Shown here in pieces: positions 26,901 through 38,900 of a stretch of 64,000 nucleotides of DNA. Numbering within the stretch: position 1 is the stretch's first letter; each line of letters starts with the position of its first letter. Source of the DNA: Anas platyrhynchos (Eukaryota > Chordata > Aves > Anseriformes > Anatidae); NCBI RefSeq assembly GCF_047663525.1, contig NC_092589.1, positions 27,525,001-27,589,000 of the forward strand, read 5' to 3'. The position numbers and the translations under genes are program-made. The notes under the pieces are model-generated. The model worked only from the letters and a program-made list of their open reading frames with translations, ran no database searches and was not told the origin of the DNA.

Positions 26901-29900
26901 AGCCACCTTTTGAAGAGAACAAAAATACAGCTAATAATCTGTCATTCCGTTCACATGCACAGAAAAGCCCAAACAAAGACTTGTGTGAACGGATGCTTAG
27001 GTGAGTATTTTGAGAATTCTTCCATATATTTCCTGTACTTCCAAGTTTTTCATTACTCTTCCTGTGAAATGTTGCTCTGCTGAGGAGCTTGCTCGTTAGC
27101 AGATGAATAGTAACTCAGAACAATAATTAAGAAAATAAGTATGAAAATAATACCTTAAGTAAGAGATTCATCAATGCTCTGTACTGAACAACATTGCCTC
27201 CCTCACTAGCTCCACAGACAAGAAGGTCAAATAGCCCCAAAAGGAGGTGCAGGTAGTTTTGGCAATCTTGATTCAAAGATTCAGGATTCCACCAAGTTTG
27301 TTCTAAGAAAAAAAAGTTATAAATCAGTCACAGTGGATACATATGAAAAACTTCAGGAACAAAAAGAAAATAAACACCTTTATTTGAAGTAAGGCAATAC
27401 ATTTTACTGATTTCATGGTCACAAGACATCTTTACAGATCTCCACACAATATCAACAGTGGAAGAAGATTAGGACAGCAAGGTTTGCTTGTTTCCAAAAA
27501 CCTCTAAAGCATGCAAACAAACACACGAAAACTCCCCGCTTTCCTTAACTTCAAATTGTTGTATAATAGATTAAATTCAAAACATTAACACCCACCTTTT
27601 GGAAAGGATGGAGGAGGTTTTAGGTGATGAATAAAACTTTTCAATAAAAACACAAACATAGCAGACTCCTCTGCATCAACAGTCTGGTCATTATCGAGCT
27701 TTTCTATATATGCAGTTAACAAGTCCATAACAAGCCCCAAACTTTCCTGTGTTGTTTCAATAGACCAATTTGAGGGAGTTTCCTGTGAACAAAAATTTAT
27801 TGAAACATACAGTGTCATAATCTCATCCAATTGAAGACAGAATCTAGCACTAAAGTTCAGCAATATTACATTCCTAACCTCAAAACAGGTATCATTATGA
27901 AGTGAATTACAATTCTCATTTTACATTTAAACTTGCATCTGCAGTTTAAAAATTTATAATTGCTCTTAAAGCCATGATTAAGAGTATACATAAGCAAAGT
28001 AACAAAAGGGTACAATAAAATTCCACCTAAAATATTTCTTCAAAGAGATGAAGAGTTAGAGCATTCTGTGGACGTTCAGTTTCATCCTTTCATCTAGCTC
28101 TGTTTAGGAAACATAATCCATATCTTTCAGATACTTTTATATATAAAAACCCTTTGATGGAATCATCTGAGGTAAGAATAGCCAATTACCATGTATTGCT
28201 ACAGATGTATGCGAGGAGGTGCACACAAGTAAATACAGCCCTGCTCACCTAGGTTTCTTACACAAGAAAAAAAATGAACTCTTAATGTTGTTAAATAAAC
28301 AAACAACAATAAGAACAACAAACCTATATGGGAAATATGCTTAAAAATAAAGCAAAACAAAAAAAGCAGAAAGATGCAGAAATACTCTTCTGAACATCAT
28401 TCCTGCCTGATGGCTCCTCCTTGTACCTGTGACATCTCCCAACAAATGTCAATACAACTGCTTATGGAGCTGTGCAATATACCAAGGAGCAACACTTTCA
28501 ATATTGTTCCAAAGACTTGGATGAAGCTGAAATTAATATAAGCTCTTTTTTATACTCAGCTGTATGTCCTTCTTTCCCATATTGAACAAGTCACCAAACT
28601 TTTTACTCAACAACTGAAAAATATGGCATTCCTAAGCTCAACAATAACACATGATGCCACAAGGTAGCTGGCAAAAATGCCCCAAACTTGGTGCCAAGCT
28701 CAAAGTACTGACAACACTGAATTACTTGGTGGGGTGTTAGGCTAAAGCACTGCAGTTCTTAATTTTTTTTAACATAGACTCACCAGAGCGGTAAAATAAA
28801 AGAGAAATTCTTAACGGCAACTTTGATTACTGTTGCCAACTACACGGCTTTGAAAAGAAACAAAGGTAAGATTTTCAGTCCTCCTCAAGGCTTGTAAGCT
28901 GCCTGTTCCTCTGATGGAAGACATTTCTCCATTACAAAGAAAATGCCCTCTCCTAACTGTTTATATCTCACCTCTGCAGGATGACAAGCTTTGAGATTTC
29001 GTATTTTTTCATCCAAGAATCGGAAGACTCTGATAGCCACTGAAAAATAACTTTCCTTCATCTGTGAACCGCAGCAGCACTGAACAAGCACAGAACCAAT
29101 TATATGAGCAGTTACTTTCTGTTTCACGTTGTCAGATTCTTTTTCAGCAACAAGTATCAGATCATCAACCTTGGAAATGGAAGGGCATGAAAAACAACAA
29201 AAAGTCTGTGAGATAGTGAGACTTAGCTATGACTATATAGCGTTTATTTGCATGTCTAATTAAATCCTTATTACTTGCTATCATTGGTAACACATTACTG
29301 TCTGCTGTAATGGTACCCTTTGGAACCTAGGAACACACACGCATCTGTGTCGATGAACTATCCATAGGTACTTTTATTTATTTTTTTTTGTTCCAGGAAA
29401 CCTAAAATTCCTGCAATTTGGTTACAACAATAATTTCTACAAATAGGTAATGGCTTCACTTCTTCTTTTCCTTATATTAAAACAGAAATGTCTTTTATCT
29501 CTCTTGTACTGTTTTTTTTTTTCTTAGATGCAATATGCATACTTTCCGTAGCAGCTTGATAATGACATAATAATACTATGAACAACACATATGAAGTTGA
29601 ACATCTTTACTAATTACCACTTGGAAATTAAGGTTAGAGAAACGTGGCGCACATACTGTTTGCAATAATAAGGAAGGGTCCCCTGAAGTCATGTTTTTAG
29701 AAAACAACAGAATCATTTCCTTGTTAATCGCTCCAATCAGTTCTGCAGGCTTGCTAGACTTAATTGCTGCTTGAAGAGCTATTCCAATGGAAAAAAAAAA
29801 AAAAAAGAGTAAATCAGAGAACACAGGTATACAAATCTCACTGGCTGCTCAGTAATATTTATAAACAGTCGGTAAAATACTATACAACTTTATTCTTTCA

Positions 29901-32900
29901 AAGAGCTTTTTAAACAATTTTATTTGTGCTCTTAGTATAATAGCTTATTAATGACAGCCACTCTCTCGATTACTGTTAAGGTTCAGTAAGCATGAAGTGC
30001 TACATTGTCATAACTTATTGTCATCAAATTAGGTACAATTAATACATTACCTTCTGGCCAGCCTTTCAGTAAAGGGTGTAAGGAGCAGAGATCAGATTCT
30101 GACAGACAAATGGCCATTTTCCATTCTGAAGATTTTGAATTGGCATTAGTGATTACCATAAACGGTAACAACTGCATTACCACTTCATCCAGTAGTTCCT
30201 TTTTCTCTTTCAAAACCTCTTCTTTGACTAAAATCTCTACTGCTCGCTCCAGAACCTTGTACCTAAAAAAGAAAAAAAGTGATCTTGATAAATCATTGCT
30301 CTAGCATGTCTGCTACATGTCTTTGTTTTTTTCTCCATTTTCCATGGTTTACTTTTTTCCCTCCAGAATTCAAGTAGCATTGAGAACAAATAGGGAACTC
30401 ACCAGAAATGGTACACAAATAATGAAAATTTCTCTTATAACTCAGCATATATATACAACCTAAGAAAAAGTATTTAAAGTGAAAAAATAGTTTTTAAAGT
30501 ATTATTGGAAGTTACTTTTGAATTTCATTTATGCAGAGACAAAGTAGTCTGAAAAAAAAGACAGAAACATACCACTTTCCATCCTTTGAGAGATCAGCTC
30601 TCTGGAAAATATTCAAAAGACTTGATACCACTACTTCTGGATTGACTTGTTTCCTGAAAATCTGGAAATTAATCAAGAGAGAGAAATGTAAGTATAATAA
30701 GATAAAAAAATAAATTACTCTTCACAGTGGAAAATGTATTTATTATATCAAGAAGAAACATGGATCAAACAACACTAATTGAACTCTTAATAATAACTAA
30801 ATAATCATCATTTTGTTGATGATTACACAATAAAAATATCATTGGGGTAAACAAATGTTATAAGACTGCCCAGCGTGCTCTCTTGAAATCTAAAGTACAA
30901 GGAATTTATTGAATGCAGAAATACTTTGTAAAACCGATAAACACACAAAAAGCAAAACACTTGGTAATTGAGTAACAATTGCTTTCACTTTATGCAGCAT
31001 CTGTATTACAAAAATAAAAGGCACATCAACAAAAGACACTGAAGTTTAAAGATAATCACTCAAATGCTTCGATTGCTATCTTTTAGTGATTGAGAATGAA
31101 TGAACACACAAGACCAATTATATTACTGCTAATAATATTCTCCACTACTACTAGCAGAAGCAATGAAGACAGACTGTTACCCTAGTTGGAAACAATCAGT
31201 ACAATGCATACCAGAGTCCCATCCAATAAACCCGAGCTGGCGTTTAGAACTTGGCTACTATGAACTGATCAAATGACTCCCATATGGAAAAACTCAGCTG
31301 AGCACTTCTCACTAGTGTAATGACTTGTCATTGCACCATTTTCCACACAAAAGGCAGATTACATGGCTATCATTTTTACAGAGATATATACAGGATAATC
31401 AGAAGGCACACTTTATAATCAAAGCTTAAAATATGCTTTAGTATCTACTAAACAACATAAATAAAATCAGGCTAACTACAGACACTTTGGGAAAGATGAG
31501 GAAACAGAAAGTTGCAGAAGAGGGGTACCTGTGATAGGTAAACAATAGACTCCTAATTTGTGCTACTTCATCCTGTTAAAGGACAAAAGCCAACAAAACC
31601 ATACAACAAAGAGAGGAGTATAAGAAGAACAATAAAGGACAAAAGCTATATACCAAAGAGATAAGTAGAAAAGCAATTAAAAAGAATACATTCCAGACAC
31701 ATATTCAGAACCAGATAAAAACCTCACCTGACTTATCAAAATAAATACACCTACCTCCAAAGCACTGAAAGCAGACATCACGACATCTCTGTTGTCATCC
31801 TTGAGGCGCTCAAAAATTGATTCTTCTATGAAAGACTGATCAAAGCCTTCCTGAAGAAAATCAGAGAAAAAAGAAACGGAACAAAAAAAAAAAAAAAGGT
31901 TGTTAGCACAATTTATAGGCTATAATGAAATATTTGAATCCTAGTACAAGTGGTAACATTATTGAAATTGAACCACAAATAACAGTCTAACTTTCAATAA
32001 TAAAAGTAAAAATAAAAATAACCATTAACCTAGATTTGGTTTTAGTCTACAAGCAGCTTAGTAAAAAAGAACTACATCCAGACTCCAGAACAAGGGACAA
32101 TGCTGCAATGCTGACAGGAGCCTTCTGAAATCACTATGAAAAACTGTCAGAATGACATTTCTGAATAGTTTTACGTATCACTTATCTTCAAATGATATTT
32201 CTGTCAAACAGCTTTTAGAAGATTTCATATGCTAAGTACATTCTGTAAGTGAGAGATTCAGGACACAAACCTTTGATGTTTTGATAACATCTTTCAAATG
32301 CTGAAGAGCCAGGACTCGTACAGCTGGCTGAGGATGATTCAAACTAAGCAGAAGGGAGGTATCAGAGTCTTCCAGAAACTGAAATACAGATTTCAGAGTC
32401 ACTCACCACATGTTAAAAATACTTTAAGTATATGTCAGGGTACTGGAAGAGATTCTTTCAGCATTTTTTCAGATGAGAAACCTTGACCAAAAAAGTGTCA
32501 ACAGCAGGACAAAGATGTTGTATAACAGTTTCAAATTTGTTCTTCCTCACTTTGGCAGACAGTTTTTGGAACACAACTTGAAAAGTACAGTAAAGCACAG
32601 ATACCTTTCTGTCCTAGAAAAACATTACACTTATCTAAGGATTCTGAGAAAGCTCTGGTGACAATGTCAATGTGACAGACCACAGATAGAAACTGTTAAA
32701 AAGGTACCCCTGCCAGTACAATTGCCTGCACTTATCTTTTGAACATTAAAGGCTAGAAGAAAGTCACATGGCTTCATTCTGCATGCCTTTTTTCTGTTCC
32801 TCTCTTAACTCACTTGCTACTCAGTCACAGAATCCATGCCTTCAGGAAATCAGTACAAAAATTCAAAAAGTTCTTCATTATATAGGTTACCATCTTTTCC

Positions 32901-35900
32901 TAAGTGATTTCAGTCTCTCTCACAATACTAACCATCTCTTAGTGATATAAAATAACTCAAAAAATCCTTAAACTAATTTGTCGCACTAGTGCTTATTCTG
33001 TTTCTCTGAGTTTGACTTACTCTTCAGAAACTGTGCAGAACTCTGAACGCTATATTCTTCCACCTTACTGACTGTAGCATTCATAAAAACAACACAACAG
33101 CCTTCTCTTAACTCTGTTAATGTTTGTCAGCTTACCCCAAACAGACTTGCATGGCACTGACAAGCTCTTTAAGTAAGATCAGACCTTGCTGGGCAGCACC
33201 ACATTGTTATCAAACAGTACACTCTGTGCACTGGCCATGTTCATAAGGAAAAAAGTTACCATAAGAGCAATCATGTGCAGGTGGAAGCATGTAAATTTTA
33301 ATGATGAGAAAAACTCACACCCGTGACTGCTCATAATAAACATGAACTTAAAAGATCTGATAGCTTCTGGTTTTAGCACATTTTTAATCAACTCATCGTT
33401 GCACTTAAGTGTTTCTTTTTTTTTTTTTTGGGGGGGGGGGGGTGGAGGGGGTAGAGGGAGAGGAAGGAATAGAGAGCAGACCTTTGGCACATCAACCTTC
33501 TGTTAGTATAACCAGGTAAGAACTAGGATCAGGAATTAAGCTTCTACCTACCTTGTATTTGCCACAGCTTTGTGACAGAGAAATAAATTGATGAAAAAGA
33601 TTTTGGTCAGCTTGATCTGTAGCACCTTCCAGATGCTCCTCCAACACAGCATCTAATGCTTTAGGATACCTGCCAACAGACAAAACTCCAACATTTTCCA
33701 CAGAGCATTATAGAAGAGCAAGTATTTCCGAGAGAAATACAAGGAAATACAAGGAAGCTGAATGCACTTTTCTGAACAGGTATTTGAAGAAGCTTTGCAA
33801 AGGCCATCAGTCTTTATGTCTTAACTCAGATGACATGCAGCCCACTAGGGTAAATAATGAGCAGAAAAGGTAACGTTAAACAGCAAGAAGCCATGCAAAG
33901 CCAGTAGGCCCGTGCCCAGGTATGACAGTATTGACAAAACAAAGTTAGATCAGCAAAATAAAATTTAGACAAAAATTAAGAGTCAGTTACTTCTACTGTA
34001 TTTTTTCAGCAAGATTATTGTGGTTATGACACGCAATAAACCAAGATCATAGCTGACCTCATCAGCCTACAGGCTGTATATATGTCAAAGGAAAATGGAA
34101 CTTACTTTCTCTCAAGAAGTCTGATAAGAGGAAGCAGCTTTTGATTGATTGCATCCATTTTTGTGGGATTAGATTCAATCTCTGAACCATAGGAGATAAA
34201 CCCTTCAAGAAATTTGCTAAAATTACAAATAAAAGAAAAAGCCACCATTTTTAGGTCAAACCAGTTTTCATAAATGTTATAAAACATACTGCTGAACAGG
34301 ATAGAATTAATATGCATTACTTATTGCAGATTTGCTCCTGGCCTTATGTTTCACTCTGTCCCATAAATATTCCCACAAGTGCTAAAATTGTGACTCTTTC
34401 GGATTAGTGAACATTTCAGTTTCAATACCTAAGTTTGGAGTTAATTTGTAAACCCAAATAAACATGACACTAAAAGGGATGCTCATATAATGGTAACAGT
34501 ATTGTCAGGATTGTCAGCAATTCATTGTTATTAAACCAGAAATGACTGAAGTACTGCAGAAAAAACAAAAACAGATCTATGTTAACTCACGAAGCCAATA
34601 GGTGATCTAAATCCTTTTCCAGTGGTATAGTCTGAAGAATAGCTTCAAGATGTCTGATGTAAATATGATCCTCTCTCTCCTCAGATTCTTCTTGTTCCTC
34701 TAAGAAGAATGAGTAATAATAGCAGATGAACAATAGCTTGAACATAACCTCCCATCCTGACTAAAACTAGTAGCTAGGCAGCATCATCTGATGAGCCAAG
34801 CACACAACTTGAAGACAACGATGTTCACTGATAACCCACAAACACTCTCAGTGTGCTTCCAGCAATGTGTTACACCAACGTCATTGAAGTGCCAAAGGCT
34901 GCATTGCTGTCAATAAATTCAAGTATGCTATGGAGTGTTCCAGATCTGCTACCACTACCGCAACTTGCTAGAGCACTCCTTGGTGTCAATCTTGACGCTT
35001 TCAACTAAAGAGCTTTCCCAACCATGATTTGGCAGTTAAAACAGTCCGCAGCACAAGCAGACTTGATGGTACAGACACAGACTGCTGCATACCAGTCAGC
35101 CTCATTATCCACGAACATTTCCAGGCACATTTAATTTACTGGGTAAACACAGATCCCTACCACTTAAACTACATATGCATTACATGTAATCTACCTAAAA
35201 TTGATTTATGTATGGACTCGAATCATGGACTTTGCAATATTACAGTACTTCTCTAAGAGTAAGAAATGTAGTGTATCAAAATTAAGTTACTGCTGCATAT
35301 TGAAAATCAACATCTAAATCAAAGTGACATAGGTATAACAATGCCTAAAATAGCATCCTCCATAGAACATTGAAAAACAAAAAGCAACACACACTGAAGC
35401 TCAACCACATCTTCATGTGTATTGGTACAGTTTTAAGAGCAGAAACAAAATGAAAACAGCACAGCTAAGACATTTAGCATAGCTCGCTGTCTATAAGACT
35501 CGAAGTTTTAAATATATGTGCCAACTTACCTGCATCATATTTCATGATACTGCAAACAAGGTGAGGCAACAAGTAACGCAGAAGAGGAGAGATATCATAG
35601 CCTTCTGAAAGGCCTTGCAAAAGTGTTACCAGTTCTGGGTTGTCGCACAGATAATTAAACGGCCTGCACAACAGAACAGGGAAAAAAAAGGAACAAAAAA
35701 AACAAACGTAAGCTCATCTGGGTTACCAATACTTGCAAAACATCCTAAGGATTCAATTTTCAGTACTGGGTAACAGCCTCAATATAAGTAAATGCTGCAA
35801 AGACTGAAAGGATACCACTTTCTTGTTGCCAGTTCTACTGGCGCATTTAACGCCCAAGAAGAAAACAGAGTTGCCAGTCACACTGAGCACAGCTGCTGCA

Positions 35901-38900
35901 AAGGCACAGTGAATATCTCTATGCTTTTGAGAAGTTGGTTGTACGAGATAAAGTAATTGTATAGATTGCATGAAGAGAGATCCTCACATTGCATAGAGTG
36001 AAAAGAAGGGAAGAGAAGTACAAGATTAATGACAGGAGATCCTCAGAGAGAAGTAAATTGCTTCCTACTAATAAGTTCCTCTCATCTTGTCTCCCTTTAT
36101 ATCCACCTGCCTGGATGCAGCATGATACAGGAAGCATGCCTGTTCTTAGTTTCCTGCACCTTTGTTTTTCAGCTGTTTTCCTCTTCAAAGACTGCTTCCA
36201 AATATCTGGAAGGTAATTGCTGTGTTTATCCCAGTAGAGACTTATTCTACTGGAATACCCATGTTAATTTTTCTACCAGCAACCAAACTCCTTGTAGCAT
36301 GCAGGATTCCAATCACCATGTTCAGCTGCATGCAACAGCACCAACTGTTACAGAGCAAACAAGACTGAAAGAAATGAAATACCACATGGACATCCAGAAG
36401 AATACAAGACTTCTAGGACCAAAGCAGTAGTGCTATAGAAGCACTTCAGCTGTAAAATGATATGAACTTAAAAGTTCTTCCATGGAAGGGGCAAAACTAC
36501 TTTTTTTCCAAGCTCTTTAAATAACTCCAAATTTGCACTACCATTATTATGCTAATTTCTTTTCCAAGACTCCCACCTTCAAGGAAGTCTCTTTCTGACA
36601 GGCTTCAGTTTTGCACATGGACAGCAATCCCTTACTGAGGAAAGTGGCAGGAGGGGGACCAAATGATGACAAACTCGTACGACTGAGACTCCTCAGCTGT
36701 AGCGGCCACAAAAATTTTCAAAGCAAGCCAAATAAACCTCTGAACCCTTTGACACACTATCAACAATTCTGATAGAGAGGTTTCCTTTTAATGAGAAGGA
36801 TGAAAACATTCATACTATCAAAGTGCAGCTTGAGCTTTTAAAAGGAGGAAACTCAGTTCATGTAGACTTACTTTTTCCCAAGATTGTCTCCTTTCTGAGT
36901 TTGTAGAAGTAGGTTCAAACATGCTACCCCTTCCCTGGCTAATGAGGGCACTTTAGATAATGTTTTGCTTATCTGCAACATCAAGGAATGCACCAAAGAG
37001 GTCTCCACTGTCACTTTTACTGTCATCTGGCAGATTATCATGTATGTTGCAGCTCTGTAATCCTGTATAGAGGATTTCAAGCCCTAGGAAAAGAGAAAAA
37101 GTTGTAATTTTGACATAGGCAAATTAAAAAAAAAAAGTAAATTAACATACATATCATTTTCATCCTGACATCCATACAATTACACTATATTTTTTCTCTA
37201 GGTGTTAACTTCTCTGCTTTTTAACAGAGCAGTGATCCCACATGCTGGCGCAAAGAGGTAATACTAAAGCAGGTTGATTACTCTAACTCCATTTCCTCAT
37301 TGTTTAGCACACTAAGTTTCTAAACCAAAGAGGCTCAGTCAAATTGTGTATCTATTTCTCACAGTTTCATTCTTCATGCAGAGCAGGAAATAAAGTTCTT
37401 AAAAGTGCTCTTTAAAGGCATGAGAAAGCATTATTAGTCATGAACCTTCATGTGCCTAATGCTTCAAACCCTCCCAACAGTTAGCTGCAGAAAGCATGAT
37501 GGCAGAACACAGTACAGTTCATCACACAAGTAGGAAAATAAAACTTCAGGTACCTTTTGGATATAAGGGAGCAGCATGGAGACCATGCTGTCTGTTATAT
37601 TCTCTGCGGCTCCAAGAGCTGATACTATGGTGGAAGCATAAAATGCAAGAAGAACTCTCAACTGAGCAGAGTTGCCAGGTAACTCGGAAAAGACCTGGAT
37701 AAGAGAAGATCAAGTTGTTGAGATATCTGAAAAAGTGGAAACACTCATATCGTTTCCCAAAAAAGAGTAAGATCTCAGAAATCCAGCATGCAAGTTCCAC
37801 TAACTCCTGCTGATGCAACCAAAGGCATCACCTCCCCCAGCAGATAACTTTGCCAGAGTTTACTGTCCCCTTCCCCTTTTAAATTCTCATTAATATTTGA
37901 AAGCATACATTTAAAACATCCATGACAATCCCCAAAAGAGATATCAAAATTCAAAGTTACAAACCAGTAGGACAAATGAGTTTATAAAAGCAATTAAGAC
38001 AATGAAGTACTTTTAAACAGCACAGTATCTTTAAGTAATACAGTAGTGCCAAACTGTTTTGTCCTGGCTTAGTGGTTCTCTGCTACTTCTCACCTGAATT
38101 TTTACAAATTATAATCTCTGTAAATAATAAGACATGTTCATATGGCTTGCCAGTAAATGAGTCCTTTTACTATATGATATATGAATCAAAATATTAGTAA
38201 ATGGCATAATACTGTACATACACAAAGATGGGAACAAACAAGTGACAACACTAACGTTCTAGAATGAAAAAAACAACCTTCACTGATTTTGCCACCAGTC
38301 TGCAGATGAAATCCATGAAATCCAGGTCTTTGTAGCAGTGTGTAATGAGAGTACCCCTTGCCAGCGGGACGCCAGGTTTCTTTCCATGGTGAAGAGAGTA
38401 AAATTAGCACACTCTAGGGTAAAGCAAAGCTCCCAAAGTAAATATTAGCATTTACCTCTTTAAATTAAGCCTACCAGTTGGTTAACACCATTGAAATTGA
38501 AAATAAGTAATAGAAACCCATACACCTCTGGAATTTTTACATTAAGACAGATGCTGAATAGCATTACATATAATGTATATTAAAATAAACAAATATTTTA
38601 GTAATTTACATACTTCCTAGCAGTTGCAAATACTTAGACCTTAAAAGCACACACTTTGACACTAACTTTGTCAAAACAAAAGTAATTATGATTGAAGCTT
38701 TTTATCGTTGTATTTAAAGAAAGACAGCAGAAACAACAGGTGGGAGTTCAAGCTCCATTCTTGCAATTAGATCTTTCTGTACAATCCTACAAGCAACCAC
38801 ACGAACAGGTGGACCATATTCAGAGATCTACTAACAGAGTCAGGATATTATTAATAAAGTTCCTCATGTTGCTCCCAACTTGCATCTGTTAAGTACTTTA

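Noticed and set aside
36029-36430. Plus-strand ORF of 133 codons inside a HEATR1 intron
   Set aside because: No recognisable domain and no splice or promoter context; three overlapping frames are open in the same AT-mixed stretch, as expected by chance.
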